A stretch of DNA of 64,000 nt from Verrucomicrobiia bacterium (GCA_026414565.1 JAOAIT010000055.1:124001-188000); one strand, 5' to 3'. Shown: positions 8,885-16,953, counted from the first letter of the stretch. The notes: generated by a model not told the origin, from the letters alone. Numbers and translations are program-made.

Positions 8885-9763
8885 ATGATTTTAATGGGCA
8901 TTGGCGATGAGGCGGGCGCGCATCTCGACGCGCAAATCAAAGCACTGCACACCCTGGGCTGGCAGTACCTCGAGGCGCGCGTGGTGGAAGTGCCGGGCTT
9001 TCCCAAGGGCAATTTTCATGACATTCCGGAGCCGGCCTTCGAGCAGGTGGTGGAAAAATTGCAGCAGGCGGGCCTTCGCGTGTACTGCTTCGGCTCGGCC
9101 ATCATGAATTGGGCCAAAACCGTCGAGACGCCCTTCGAGGTGACCCTGGCCGAGGTCGAGCGGGCCATCCCGCGGATGCAGCGGCTGGGGACAAAATACG
9201 TGCGGATCATGAGCTTCAAGCCCGGCCCCGAGGACGACACCATCCCGCCGGTCGTGTTCGAGCGCGTGCGCGAGGTCACCCGCCGGTTTCTGGACGCCGG
9301 ATTGCAACCTGTGCACGAGAATTGCATGAATTATGGCGGCATGAGCTGGCGTCATGCCCTGGAGCTGCTGGAAAAAGTGCCCGGTCTCAAATGGGTGTTT
9401 GACACTGCCAACCCAGTCTTCAATCCCGATCGCTCACGGCCCCGGCCGTGGCCGCGCCAGGATGCGTGGGAGTTTTGGACGCATGTGCGCGATCACGTGG
9501 TGCACATCCACATCAAGGACGCCACGTGGAATCCGGCCAAAAATGATGCGGACTACAACTGGCCCGGCGAAGGGCAGGGGTATGTGCGGGAAATTTTGCG
9601 CGACGCCCTGGCGCGTGGTTATCAGGCGGGGGTTTCGATTGAGCCGCATCTGGCGGTGGTGTTTCACGATGCCAGCAGCCAGGCCTCCGCCGACGCCGCC
9701 TTCCAGAGTTTCGTGGAGTACGGGCGGCGGCTGGAGCAATTGATCGCCAGTCTGCGCGCCTGA
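8885..9763 (+). CDS. sugar phosphate isomerase/epimerase-like TIM-barrel protein
   Basis: 292 aa, xylose-isomerase-like TIM barrel (AP endonuclease 2 superfamily). Metal-ligand positions typical of the family are visible: Glu in LQPVHENCMNYGG, Asp in KWVFDTANP, His in VVHIHIKDA, and Glu in GVSIEPHL. No signal peptide, so cytoplasmic. Substrate cannot be assigned; relatives act on keto-sugars, inosose or hydroxypyruvate. Stands alone on the plus strand between gspK and convergently oriented DUF4416. Confidence 0.8.
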   Translation: MILMGIGDEAGAHLDAQIKALHTLGWQYLEARVVEVPGFPKGNFHDIPEPAFEQVVEKLQQAGLRVYCFGSAIMNWAKTVETPFEVTLAEVERAIPRMQRLGTKYVRIMSFKPGPEDDTIPPVVFERVREVTRRFLDAGLQPVHENCMNYGGMSWRHALELLEKVPGLKWVFDTANPVFNPDRSRPRPWPRQDAWEFWTHVRDHVVHIHIKDATWNPAKNDADYNWPGEGQGYVREILRDALARGYQAGVSIEPHLAVVFHDASSQASADAAFQSFVEYGRRLEQLIASLRA

Positions 9764-9811
9764 GGCAAAGGCCCCGGCGAGGACGGCGGCGCAGAATGGC
9801 GGCCGGGCGCG

Positions 9812-10375
9812 CTAAGCGCACGACGGCGGCGCTTCGCGCAGTTGCGCCAGCAGCCGGGCGCGCATCTGCTCCAACCAATGCTGCAGCTCCGCGCCGGCGT
9901 AGTCGGGATAGGTCCACGGCAGGGCGGCGAAGCGGCCGTCGCGGTAAAGCAGCGCCAGGTCCGCGTACACCCCGCGCCCCAAATAAACCCGGTGCGGACT
10001 TTTCTTGCCGGTGGCGAGGATGAGATTTTCCACGGTGAGCATGCCCGGATCCAGATTCACGCGGCGGCGGCCGTCGGAATGAGCCAGGCGTTTCTCGAGG
10101 GACGCCGTGTAGTGCTTGATCTCCACGAGCCGCTCGGGGGAAGTCAGGGGCGCAAAGGACACCGCCAGCCGCCACAGGGGCGCGCCCATTTCCGGCTCAT
10201 AATAACGGGTAAAATTGAAGGGCAGGGGCGGGCTGATTAGATCCGGCGCGCCGAGGACAGCCTCCATGGCGTTCATGGCCTCGGTGGCTTCCGCCGTCAC
10301 CGCCCCCTGCGGCGAGCCACCGTAGAGCAGGGACAGAAAAACTTTGGCGCGGGGCGGTGGCTGAAACTCGCTCAT
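9812..10375 (-). CDS. DUF4416 family protein
   Basis: 187 aa, full DUF4416 length. Conserved features are visible: FNFTRYYEPEMGAPLWR, a VEIKHYTASLEKRLA helix, RRVNLDPGMLTVENLILATGKKSPHRVYLGRGVYADLALLYRDG, and LPWTYPDYAG near the C-terminus. The family has no established biochemical function that I know of. The ATG overlaps the stop of the radical SAM gene upstream by four bases (ATGA), so the two are co-translated and may work together. Confidence 0.85.
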   Translation of the reverse strand: MSEFQPPPRAKVFLSLLYGGSPQGAVTAEATEAMNAMEAVLGAPDLISPPLPFNFTRYYEPEMGAPLWRLAVSFAPLTSPERLVEIKHYTASLEKRLAHSDGRRRVNLDPGMLTVENLILATGKKSPHRVYLGRGVYADLALLYRDGRFAALPWTYPDYAGAELQHWLEQMRARLLAQLREAPPSCA

Positions 10376-11355
10376 GCGGGCACGGGAAGACAGACTTCAC
10401 CCTGGCGCAGGTTGCGGGCCTCGAGCAATGCCGCCAGTTGCTGGTACAGGCGGTTGGGCTCCCATTCCCAGCGCGGCGCGAGCAGCAAATCCGGCCGGCA
10501 GGTGCTCCACAAGCGATGCAGCACCACCGTGCGGGGGATTTCCGGCAGCAGCGCGCACAGCCAGTCCAGATACTCCGCGGGTTCGGGCAGCGGCCAGGGA
10601 CGGCGCGCATACTGACGCGCCAGCGGAGTGCCTTTGACAATTTGGAGATGGTGCAGCTTGAGGTGTTGCACGCCGGCCGCCACCACCATCTGCACACTCT
10701 GCCGCATATCTTCCAGCCTTTCACCGGGCAGACCGAGAATCAGGTGCGCCCCCAGCTCGAAGCGGCTGCGGCTGCGTATGCGCACGGCTGCCGCCATGAA
10801 ATCGGCGGTGGTATGGCCGCGGTTCATCGCCGCCAGCACCTTGTCATTGGCCGTTTGCAGGCCCACCTCCACCATCACCACCTTGTTGCGCCAGGCCTCC
10901 GCCAGGGACTCCAGACGCTGGAGGAATTCTTCCGAGGCATAATCCGGCCGGGTGCTCACAATCAACCCCAGACAGTCCGGATCTTTCAAGGCGGTCTGAA
11001 AGGCGTGCGCCAGGGTGGGCCAGTCTCCCGCCGAGGCGGTTTCCTGTTGAAAACCCGCCATAAAACAGCGGACCCGCAGTTGCCGCAAATAGGCGCGCCC
11101 CAGTTCCAGCTGCTCTTCCACCGACTGGCCGGGCTGCAGGTAATAAGGCCGAAAACTCTCCGGCGCACAATAGGCGCATCCTCCCTGCTCGCGGTGCGGA
11201 CAGGAGATGCCGGTGGTCAGGATGATTTTCCCTACCGGTTCACCCCATCTGCGGCGGGCATAATCACGCCATAAATTGATGCGCTTCGGCGCCATCATCA
11301 CGCGCGAGTTGTACAATATATCACGCCGCTGCCAACCGACAATCGGTTGGCTCAT
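10372..11355 (-). CDS. radical SAM protein, TIGR01212/YhcC-type
   Basis: 327 aa from the ATG at 11355; other starts (ATG at 11298/11295, closer to KRINLWRDYARRRWGE, or one 21 bases upstream) are possible. Radical SAM 4Fe-4S cysteines lie in GISCPHREQGGCAYC, with the extended spacing seen in the YhcC group. Further family signatures are QTANDKVLAAMNRGHT, GAHLILGLPGE and HLKLHHLQIVKGTPLA. Function in bacteria is unproven; relatives resemble Elp3/MiaB-type enzymes. Overlaps DUF4416 (ATGA). Confidence 0.87.
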   Translation of the reverse strand: MSQPIVGWQRRDILYNSRVMMAPKRINLWRDYARRRWGEPVGKIILTTGISCPHREQGGCAYCAPESFRPYYLQPGQSVEEQLELGRAYLRQLRVRCFMAGFQQETASAGDWPTLAHAFQTALKDPDCLGLIVSTRPDYASEEFLQRLESLAEAWRNKVVMVEVGLQTANDKVLAAMNRGHTTADFMAAAVRIRSRSRFELGAHLILGLPGERLEDMRQSVQMVVAAGVQHLKLHHLQIVKGTPLARQYARRPWPLPEPAEYLDWLCALLPEIPRTVVLHRLWSTCRPDLLLAPRWEWEPNRLYQQLAALLEARNLRQGEVCLPVPA

Positions 11356-11368
11356 CTTAAGACAAATA

Positions 11369-11396
11369 CCCCCCACGCCGCAGGGCTGGCGGGGGG
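11369..11396 (-). terminator. possible terminator hairpin after DUF1080 gene
   Basis: In the 62 bp between the DUF1080 stop and the radical SAM start, CCCCC-A-CGCC pairs with GGCG-GGGGG around a GCAGGGCT loop (about 9 bp with one bulged A). Read on the minus strand the stem is followed by TATTTGTCTT, a mixed U-rich tract, so terminator strength is doubtful. Confidence 0.35.
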
Positions 11397-11417
11397 CGAT
11401 AGCCGGCCGGCCTTGGC

Positions 11418-12152
11418 TTACAACGGCTTGATGCGGATGTTCTTGAACTGCACCACCATGGGCGGGCCAACGTGAATTTGCAGTGCAATCACCCCGGACT
11501 TGGCGGCCTTGGCGGTGTGTTCGTCCACCACGTCCACGGTCTGCCGGCCATTGATGAAGTGCTGCAGATGGTTGCCTTTGGCAACGATGACGTAGTCATT
11601 CCAGTCCTCATTTTTGATCGAGGCCTGGATTTCGTTGGAATCTCCCACGGAGCCCACCACTTCAATTTTGACCTTGTTGGCATCCTGCGGATCGGCGCGC
11701 AGGATCGTCTTTTCCCCGCGCTTGGCCAGAATGCCCCGCCCGCCTTCTTCATAAAGAATGCCGGAGTAATTTTTGCCCGCTTCGAAGTCGGCCTGGTACC
11801 CCTGCACAATGGGGCCGAAGGGGCCGTCCTTGGGCACGCGGCTGCGGTATTGAATGCCGGAGTTGCCCTTTTCGATGCGATAGGACAGGCGCAGCTCAAA
11901 ATCACTGAACTCCCGGTTGGTGTACACCAGGAAGGTGTTGTGGGTCAGCTTGGGCTCCGCCTTGGTGATGCCGGTGATGACGCCCTCTTTGACGCTCCAC
12001 AAGTCCGGATTGCCGCGCCAGCCCGCCAGATCCCTGCCATTAAACAGGGAGATGAAGCCGGGTTCGACGGTTTGCGCCTGCGCCGGCAGGGGGTGGAGCG
12101 ACCAGATCGTGGAGCATGCCAGCACGGCGAGGAAAAGCGATGTTCTTTTCAT
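11418..12152 (-). CDS. secreted DUF1080 (3-keto-disaccharide hydrolase-type) protein
   Basis: 244 aa from ATG 12152, chosen because it starts a clear signal peptide (MKRTSLFLAVLACSTIWSL, cleavage likely after AQA near residue 26); the longer upstream frame is not supported. The mature protein is one DUF1080 beta-jelly-roll domain: FISLFNGRDLAGWRG, FSDFELRLSYRIEKGNSGIQYRSR, WNDYVIVAKGNHLQHFINGRQTVDV, and the C-terminal strand VQFKNIRIKPL. DUF1080 proteins are abundant in Verrucomicrobiota and Planctomycetota; some hydrolyse 3-keto-glycosides. Exported, monocistronic, divergent from the cyclophilin gene. Confidence 0.88.
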   Translation of the reverse strand: MKRTSLFLAVLACSTIWSLHPLPAQAQTVEPGFISLFNGRDLAGWRGNPDLWSVKEGVITGITKAEPKLTHNTFLVYTNREFSDFELRLSYRIEKGNSGIQYRSRVPKDGPFGPIVQGYQADFEAGKNYSGILYEEGGRGILAKRGEKTILRADPQDANKVKIEVVGSVGDSNEIQASIKNEDWNDYVIVAKGNHLQHFINGRQTVDVVDEHTAKAAKSGVIALQIHVGPPMVVQFKNIRIKPL

Positions 12153-12258
12153 AAGGTATTCAGCGTCAGTTGACCATGAGAATGGACGTCTCGCAACCCT
12201 AAAACCTTCATCCTTTTTGCGTGACAAATGCCGCCGCTTGTGGCACATGCTGCGCTCC

Positions 12259-12879
12259 ATGAAAACAATGCGTCTTGGCTTGTTGGCATGGGCGTGCAGT
12301 CTGGCGCTGGCCTGCGTGGCCTGGGGCGCCGAAACCTCCACTTCAACCGAGGGCAAAAAATTGAATACCAACGAAGTTGCAGTCTTGAAAACCACGCTGG
12401 GCGAGATGGTCATTGAATTCTGGCCCGACGTGGCGCCGAAAACCGTGGAAAATTTCGTCACCCTGGCCAAAAAGGGGTTTTATGACGGCACCTGTTTCCA
12501 CCGCATCATTAAAGGTTTTATGATCTAGGGCGGCGATCCCCTCACCAAGGACCCGGCCAAAGAGGCCATGTGGGGCACCGGCGGACCGGGCTACACCATC
12601 AAGGCGGAGTTCAATGACCGGCCCCATGACAAGGGCGTGATCTCCATGGCCCGCAGCGCCCATCCCGACTCGGCCGGCTCGCAATTCTTCATCGTCCACG
12701 CCCGGGCGCCGCACCTGGACCGCCAGTACACCGCCTTTGGCAAGGTGATCAAGGGCGAGGACGTGCTGGACAAGATTGCTTCAGTGCCGTGCGCGTCCAA
12801 CGGGCGCGAGATGAGCAAGCCGACCCAGCGCATTGAGGTTATCAGCGTCAAGATCGTGGATCGGGCCACGCTCAAGTAG
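12259..12879 (+). pseudogene. exported cyclophilin-type peptidylprolyl isomerase interrupted by in-frame TAG
   Basis: Signal peptide (MKTMRLGLLAWACSLALACVAWGA) followed by a complete cyclophilin domain in one frame, broken only by TAG at 12526-12528. The first part ends KGFYDGTCFHRIIKGFMI and the frame resumes GGDPLTKDPAKEAMWGTGGPGY, so the amber codon replaces the near-invariant Gln of the FMIQGGDP motif (CAG to TAG). Downstream catalytic features remain: SAGSQFFIVHARAPHLD and YTAFGKVIKGEDVLDKI. The gene's own end is also TAG. Either a fresh nonsense mutation, a sequence error, or read-through. Without read-through the product is an 89-residue fragment lacking the active site. Confidence 0.8.
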
Positions 12880-12901
12880 GCCGCAGTCTATGGCTTCAGT
12901 T

Positions 12902-12936
12902 CACCCGCGGAGCCATCTCCGCGGGTGTTTTGTTTT
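12902..12936 (+). terminator. rho-independent terminator downstream of cyclophilin gene
   Basis: Perfect 11-bp stem CACCCGCGGAG / CTCCGCGGGTG with a CCAT loop (12902-12927), followed by TTTTGTTTT (12928-12936). It lies between the converging cyclophilin and queA genes and has the right polarity to end the plus-strand transcript. Confidence 0.85.
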
Positions 12937-12941
12937 CCGGC

Positions 12942-14015
12942 TCAGAGGAGCAACATCGCATCGCCGTAACTGAAAAAGCGATAGCGTTGCGCCACCGCCT
13001 CGCGATAGGCGCGCAGGATCAGCTCGCGCCCCTCCGTGCGGCCGGGCGCCGCAAACGCGCTCACCAGCATCAGCAGCGTGGATTTGGGCAGATGGAAATT
13101 GGTCAGTAAAACGTTCACCGCGGCAAAGTGGCACGGAGGATGGATGAACAGGCGGGTCCGGCCGGTCTGGGACACGATATGTCCCCCATGCAGCCGGGCC
13201 ACCGTTTCCAGCACGCGCAGCGCGGTGGTCCCCACCGCCACCACCCGCCCGCCGGCGGCACGGGCGCGCTCAATGATTTCCGCCGCCTCGGGGCTGACGG
13301 CATAACGCTCCTCGTGCATGACGTGGTCTTCCACCCGCGCCACTTTCACCGGGGCAAAGGTGCCCACGCCCACGTGCAGCGTTACGCGCGCCAGCGCCAC
13401 CCCCTGCGCCTGTAACTGCGATAACAGGGCGGGGGTAAAATGCAGCCCCGCCGTGGGCGCGGCCACCGAGCCGGGCGGGCCGGCATAAACCGTTTGATAT
13501 CGTTCCGCGTCCTCCGGCGCGGCGTGGCCGTCCGGCCGGTGGATGTACGGCGGCAGGGGTGGCTCGCCCAATTCGGGCAGTTGCATCCACACATCGGCGG
13601 CTCCCCGGAAGCGGAGGCGCCGGTGCCCCTCCGCATTGATATGTGTCACTTCAACACTTATCCCGCTGTCAGCCTGCTGACGATTGAGCACCTGCAAGGT
13701 GGCGCCCACCGGCGCTTTGCGTCCCGGCCCGGCCATCGCCCACCAGTCATTGGTCCCCACCTCTTCCAGCAGCAGCAGCTCTACCAAGGCCCCGCGACGT
13801 GTGCGGGCCTGAAGCCGGGCGGGGATAACCTTGGAATCGTTGACCACCAGGACATCCCCCGGCCGCAGCCAGGCGGGCAGATCCCGGAAGGTGCGATGAT
13901 GCAGCGCCCCCGTGGCGCGTTCCACCACCAGCAGCCGCGAAGCATCCCGCCTGGGCGCGGGGGTCTGGGCAATCAATTCTTCAGGCAGCGGGTAATCAAA
14001 ATCATCTGTCCGCAT
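12942..14015 (-). CDS. queA: S-adenosylmethionine:tRNA ribosyltransferase-isomerase QueA
   Basis: 357 aa. The ATG at 14015 is chosen because MRTDDFDYPLPEELIAQTPA is the standard QueA N-terminus; the frame is open further upstream, but that stretch has no family similarity. Family motifs include VVNDSKVIPARL, ERYQTVYAGPPGSVAAPTAGLHFT and the C-terminal TNFHLPKSTLLMLVSAFAG-like segment. It transfers the ribosyl moiety of SAM to preQ1 in tRNA, forming epoxyqueuosine, in the cytoplasm. Divergent from mraZ. Confidence 0.95.
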   Translation of the reverse strand: MRTDDFDYPLPEELIAQTPAPRRDASRLLVVERATGALHHRTFRDLPAWLRPGDVLVVNDSKVIPARLQARTRRGALVELLLLEEVGTNDWWAMAGPGRKAPVGATLQVLNRQQADSGISVEVTHINAEGHRRLRFRGAADVWMQLPELGEPPLPPYIHRPDGHAAPEDAERYQTVYAGPPGSVAAPTAGLHFTPALLSQLQAQGVALARVTLHVGVGTFAPVKVARVEDHVMHEERYAVSPEAAEIIERARAAGGRVVAVGTTALRVLETVARLHGGHIVSQTGRTRLFIHPPCHFAAVNVLLTNFHLPKSTLLMLVSAFAAPGRTEGRELILRAYREAVAQRYRFFSYGDAMLLL

Positions 14016-14384
14016 CACGCCGCTTTCTGCCACAAGCCGCCTAAAGAGCAAACCCAAATTCGATGAACCGCCGCACTTAAAACCAGGATATGCGTTAAAA
14101 TCACCCTCGGAAAACATCGCCTGAAAGAGGGAGAAAAGCGCGGCTATGACGTTAAAGTAGTCCTCTTTGTGCGACACGCCCAAAAGAGCCAAATCAGCCA
14201 TAAAGTGGTGCCAAAAAAATGGTGGATAAGTTTTGGAAATCATCGGCGGAATGACAGCACCCCGGCGCCAAGGCCATGGCCTCGTCCGCAAAGTAACATT
14301 TATAAACTATTCAATATCAGTATGATACAAAAATTATAACAAGGTTGTTGAGAACAGGAAACGAGAGGGAATCAGGCTGAAAAC

Positions 14385-14404
14385 CGTGGATAAACTGTGG
14401 ATAA
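14385..14404 (-). promoter_or_regulatory. pair of DnaA-box-like 9-mers upstream of mraZ
   Basis: 14396-14404 reads TGTGGATAA, the exact complement of the consensus DnaA box TTATCCACA. 14385-14393 reads CGTGGATAA, one mismatch from it. Same orientation and 11 bp apart, close to one helical turn. They sit just upstream of the mraZ promoter-like sequence. Binding by DnaA is inference. Confidence 0.5.
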
Positions 14405-14422
14405 CTTTTTTGTGAAAATGTA

Positions 14423-14469
14423 TTGACGGGGGGGCGGTGTGGGATAAAGTGGCATAAAAGTGTGACTTT
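14423..14469 (+). promoter_or_regulatory. mraZ promoter with MraZ-box-like triple repeat
   Basis: A -35-like TTGACG (14423-14428) and a -10-like TAAAGT (14445-14450) are 16 bp apart. Across and downstream of the -10 lie three direct repeats with 10-11 bp period: GTGGGATAAA (14439), GTGGCATAAAA (14449), GTGTGACTTT (14460). MraZ proteins are known to bind tandem GTG(G/K)-type repeats of this period in front of their own gene, so this is a credible autoregulatory operator. Exact transcription start not determinable. Confidence 0.6.
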
Positions 14470-14484
14470 TTGGGAAGAATGGTC

Positions 14485-14955
14485 ATGCTTTTGGGTGTCA
14501 TGTCCGCTGACGGCAATGAAGTCTATTACCTGCTCGAACATCGCCACACCGTGGACGATAAAGGCAGGGTTTGCATTCCCGCTGACTGGCGGGCCCCAGC
14601 CGGACAGGAGACCACGTTCTTTCTCATGTTGTGGGACAAGAACGATCAGCCGCCGTGTTTGATGGGTGTGCCGCCCAGCGGCATGCAGGAGTTGCTGCGG
14701 CGGATCAAAGAGTTGCCGTTTTTTGACTCCTCGGCGGAGAGCTTGCAGCGCCTGGTGGCGCGCTCGACAAAAGTCACGGCGGACAAGGTGGGCCGGATCC
14801 GGCTGCCGGAGCAACTGGCCAAGGCGGCCAACCTGGGCAAGGAAGTGGTGCTGAAGGGGTTGTTGTTTCGTTTCCAGATTTGGAATCCTGAATACTACGC
14901 CCAGGTGCAGGCCAAGGATCTGGACCGGCGCGATGAGTCGCAGAAATTAGTCTAG
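14485..14955 (+). CDS. mraZ: transcriptional regulator MraZ
   Basis: 156 aa. Two AbrB/SpoVT-like MraZ half-domains: HRHTVDDKGRVCIPADWR near residues 19-36 and TKVTADKVGRIRLPEQLAKAANL near 94-116. Start chosen at 14485 because GGAAG (14473-14477) lies 7 bases upstream; in-frame ATGs at 14479 and 14500 are alternatives. MraZ binds repeats in its own promoter and regulates the dcw operon. First gene of the division cluster; the following gene starts 3 bp after its TAG stop. Confidence 0.93.
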   Translation: MLLGVMSADGNEVYYLLEHRHTVDDKGRVCIPADWRAPAGQETTFFLMLWDKNDQPPCLMGVPPSGMQELLRRIKELPFFDSSAESLQRLVARSTKVTADKVGRIRLPEQLAKAANLGKEVVLKGLLFRFQIWNPEYYAQVQAKDLDRRDESQKLV

Positions 14956-14958
14956 CCT

Positions 14959-15495
14959 ATGAGTCTGGCGCAGTATCTGGCTTTGGGTAATAGCATCAAG
15001 CAGGTGAGCGGGCCGGGCCGTTACAAATTGCCTGCCGGGCCGGTGCTGCCGCGCTTTGAGGGCTGGCAACGGGAGAGGATGCCGGGGAAGCGGCCCGGCG
15101 GGGGCACAGCCGGGAAAACGCCGGTTGATGCTTCGCCAGCCCCGGTGGCGAAGGTGGCGGAGCGGGTGGAAAGCCTGCCGTCCGTGCCCGTTGAGGCGGC
15201 GCCCGTGCCGGCGGAGACGGGGGCGCCCGTATCCGCCCCCATTGCGGCCCCGGTCCGCGGCCGCTGGTTGTTGCAACCGCGCAGCCGGAGGGACGAGCAA
15301 AGCCCGCTGCCCCGGCAGGGGGAGCTGGCCTTGGGGCTGGTGCAGCCGGTGCGGAATGATTTGCGGGATTCGGATTGGGAAGTGGTGCCGGTCAAGGCGG
15401 CGCCGACGCCGGGGCCGGCCCGGCCCTCCTGGTGGGCGCGGTTTTGGCAGTGGTGCAGGGCGCGATGGCGGCGCTCCAATCGGCGGAGCCGATGA
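14959..15495 (+). CDS. uncharacterised Pro/Ala/Arg-rich protein between mraZ and rsmH
   Basis: 178 aa, no family recognised. The N-terminus (MSLAQYLALGNSIKQVSGPGRYKLP) looks ordered, then a long Pro/Ala/Val-rich stretch (about 55-100), then GRWLLQPRSRRDEQSPLP and a Trp/Arg-rich basic tail (PSWWARFWQWCRARWRRSNRRSR). The tail could bind membrane, nucleic acid or peptidoglycan precursors; this is speculation. It is 3 bp after mraZ and 1 bp before rsmH, so it is surely co-transcribed and is a lineage-specific member of the cluster. Confidence 0.75.
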   Translation: MSLAQYLALGNSIKQVSGPGRYKLPAGPVLPRFEGWQRERMPGKRPGGGTAGKTPVDASPAPVAKVAERVESLPSVPVEAAPVPAETGAPVSAPIAAPVRGRWLLQPRSRRDEQSPLPRQGELALGLVQPVRNDLRDSDWEVVPVKAAPTPGPARPSWWARFWQWCRARWRRSNRRSR

Positions 15496-15496
15496 G

Positions 15497-16426
15497 ATGT
15501 CTGAATTTGTCCACCAGCCGGTGATGGTGGAAGAAGTGCTGGCCTGGCTGCAGCCGCGGGCGGGCGGACGTTATGTGGACGGCACGGTGGGCGGCGGGGG
15601 GCATGCGGCGCGGATTCTGGCGGCCAGCGCTCCGGATGGCTGGTTGTGCGGGTGCGATCGGGATGCGCAGGCGCTGGCGGCCGCGGCGGAGCGGCTGGCG
15701 GCCTATGCGGGGCGGTTCGAGCTGCGGCAGGGGAATTATGCAGAGCTGGATGCCTGGGTGCCCGCCGGCAGTTGCGATGGAGTGCTGCTGGATTTGGGCG
15801 TCAGTTCGCCGCAGCTCGACCAGCCGGAGCGGGGATTCAGTTTTGCCCAGGATGGTCCTTTGGATATGCGGATGGATGCGCGGCAAAGCCTGACGGCGGC
15901 GACCTTGATCAATGAGGCCCCGGTGGAGTATCTGGCCCGCATTTTTCAGGAGTACGCGGATCAACCGGGGGCGTGGGGGCTGGCGCGGGCCATCGAGCGC
16001 GAGCGGCAGCGGCGGCGGTTTGAGAGCACGCGGCAACTGGCGGATTTCATTGCCGCGCGCCAGCCGCAGGCGGGACGGCGGACGCATCCGGCCACGCAGG
16101 TGTTTCTGGCGTTGCGCATCGCCGTGAACGACGAGCTGGGCGGCCTGCAGCGGGGGCTGGCGGCTGCGGAACGGGTGTTGAAGCCGGGTGGGCGGTTGTG
16201 CGTCATCACCTTTCACTCGGCGGAGGATCGGTTGGTCAAGGCTTTCGGACGCGAGGCGGCCCGGGACTATGAGTGTCCCGGCGGGGTGGATGTGCCGGAG
16301 CTGCGGCGGCCGCGCCCGCCGCGGATGCGGTGGTTGACGCGCAAGGCGGTGCGGGCGGCGGCGGCCGAGTGTGCGGCCAACCCCCGCAGCCGCAGCGCGC
16401 AGCTCCGGGTGCTGGAAAAATGTTAA
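15497..16426 (+). CDS. rsmH: 16S rRNA (cytosine-1402-N4)-methyltransferase RsmH (MraW)
   Basis: 309 aa from ATG 15497 (MSEFVHQPVMVEEVLAWL, the standard RsmH start); a longer frame begins inside the preceding gene and is rejected. SAM-binding motif I is VDGTVGGGGHAARIL (27-41). Other signatures are LLDLGVSSPQLDQPERGFSF, GPLDMRMD, FLALRIAVNDEL and the ITFHSAEDRLVK motif. Methylates C1402 of 16S rRNA. Second enzyme-coding gene of the dcw cluster in the conserved position after mraZ. Confidence 0.95.
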   Translation: MSEFVHQPVMVEEVLAWLQPRAGGRYVDGTVGGGGHAARILAASAPDGWLCGCDRDAQALAAAAERLAAYAGRFELRQGNYAELDAWVPAGSCDGVLLDLGVSSPQLDQPERGFSFAQDGPLDMRMDARQSLTAATLINEAPVEYLARIFQEYADQPGAWGLARAIERERQRRRFESTRQLADFIAARQPQAGRRTHPATQVFLALRIAVNDELGGLQRGLAAAERVLKPGGRLCVITFHSAEDRLVKAFGREAARDYECPGGVDVPELRRPRPPRMRWLTRKAVRAAAAECAANPRSRSAQLRVLEKC

Positions 16427-16445
16427 GTGCGGGTGGCGACGAGTT

Positions 16446-16865
16446 ATGAAAAACCGGAAACGTCAGACGTCGGCGGTGCGGTTCGGGGTGGCGCTCAAGA
16501 CGGTTTTGTTGTGTGCGCTGCTGGCGGCCGCCGGAGTGGGCTACGTGGGTTTGAAGAATCAGATTCACCGGCTTTCGCAGGACATCGTGCGCAAGGAAAA
16601 GCAGTTGGAGCAACTGCGCGCCGACAACGCCCGGCAGGCGCGGCAACTGGCCACGCTGCGGGCGCCGCCGTTTCTGCATACCCGGGCCGCGGAGCTGAGC
16701 CTGGGGCTGGTGCCGCCCCAGCCGGCGCAGATCGTCCGGCTGCCCGAGCCGCAACTGCCGCCGGGCGCAGGGACGGCCGCCGGCCCGGGAGAAACCACCG
16801 GCCGCTGGCAACTGGCCGAGGCTCCCGCCGCCGGGCTGCCGGCGGTCCGCGCGGCATTGCGCTGA
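16446..16865 (+). CDS. ftsL: cell division protein FtsL-like
   Basis: 139 aa from ATG 16446 (MKNRKRQTSAVRFG). One transmembrane helix at about 15-33 (VALKTVLLCALLAAAGVGYVG), then a short coiled coil (about 38-68, QIHRLSQDIVRKEKQLEQLR), then a Pro-rich periplasmic tail. Sequence is poorly conserved but size, topology and position between rsmH and ftsI match FtsL, the bitopic partner of FtsB/FtsQ in the divisome. No FtsB gene is evident nearby. Confidence 0.75.
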   Translation: MKNRKRQTSAVRFGVALKTVLLCALLAAAGVGYVGLKNQIHRLSQDIVRKEKQLEQLRADNARQARQLATLRAPPFLHTRAAELSLGLVPPQPAQIVRLPEPQLPPGAGTAAGPGETTGRWQLAEAPAAGLPAVRAALR

Positions 16866-16953
16866 GACAAAACGATTTTGCCGCCACCCGCGCCGACACT
16901 GAAAATTGAGGGTTCGGTAGGCGGCGCGGGTGGCAGGCGGGTTGAGCGTTTTC

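Larger units (their letters stand above)
14016..14484. other. 469-bp AT-richer intergenic regulatory region between queA and mraZ
   Basis: No convincing gene. Open frames that cross it are weak extensions of queA with poor codon bias. The part from about 14290 to 14480 is clearly AT-richer than the surrounding genome and contains DnaA-box-like sites, a promoter-like pair and a triple direct repeat (listed separately). One further near-match to a DnaA box (one mismatch) is at 14221-14229. This is presumably the main promoter region of the division cluster. Confidence 0.7.

Noticed and set aside
12259-12879. General amber codon reassignment as explanation of the interrupted cyclophilin
   Set aside because: TAG is used as the terminal stop of mraZ, ftsQ, ftsZ, the GH127 gene and the cyclophilin gene itself.
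14016-14291. Upstream extension of queA by 92 codons
   Set aside because: QueA family N-terminus begins at the ATG at 14015; the extension overlaps the regulatory region and has no similarity.
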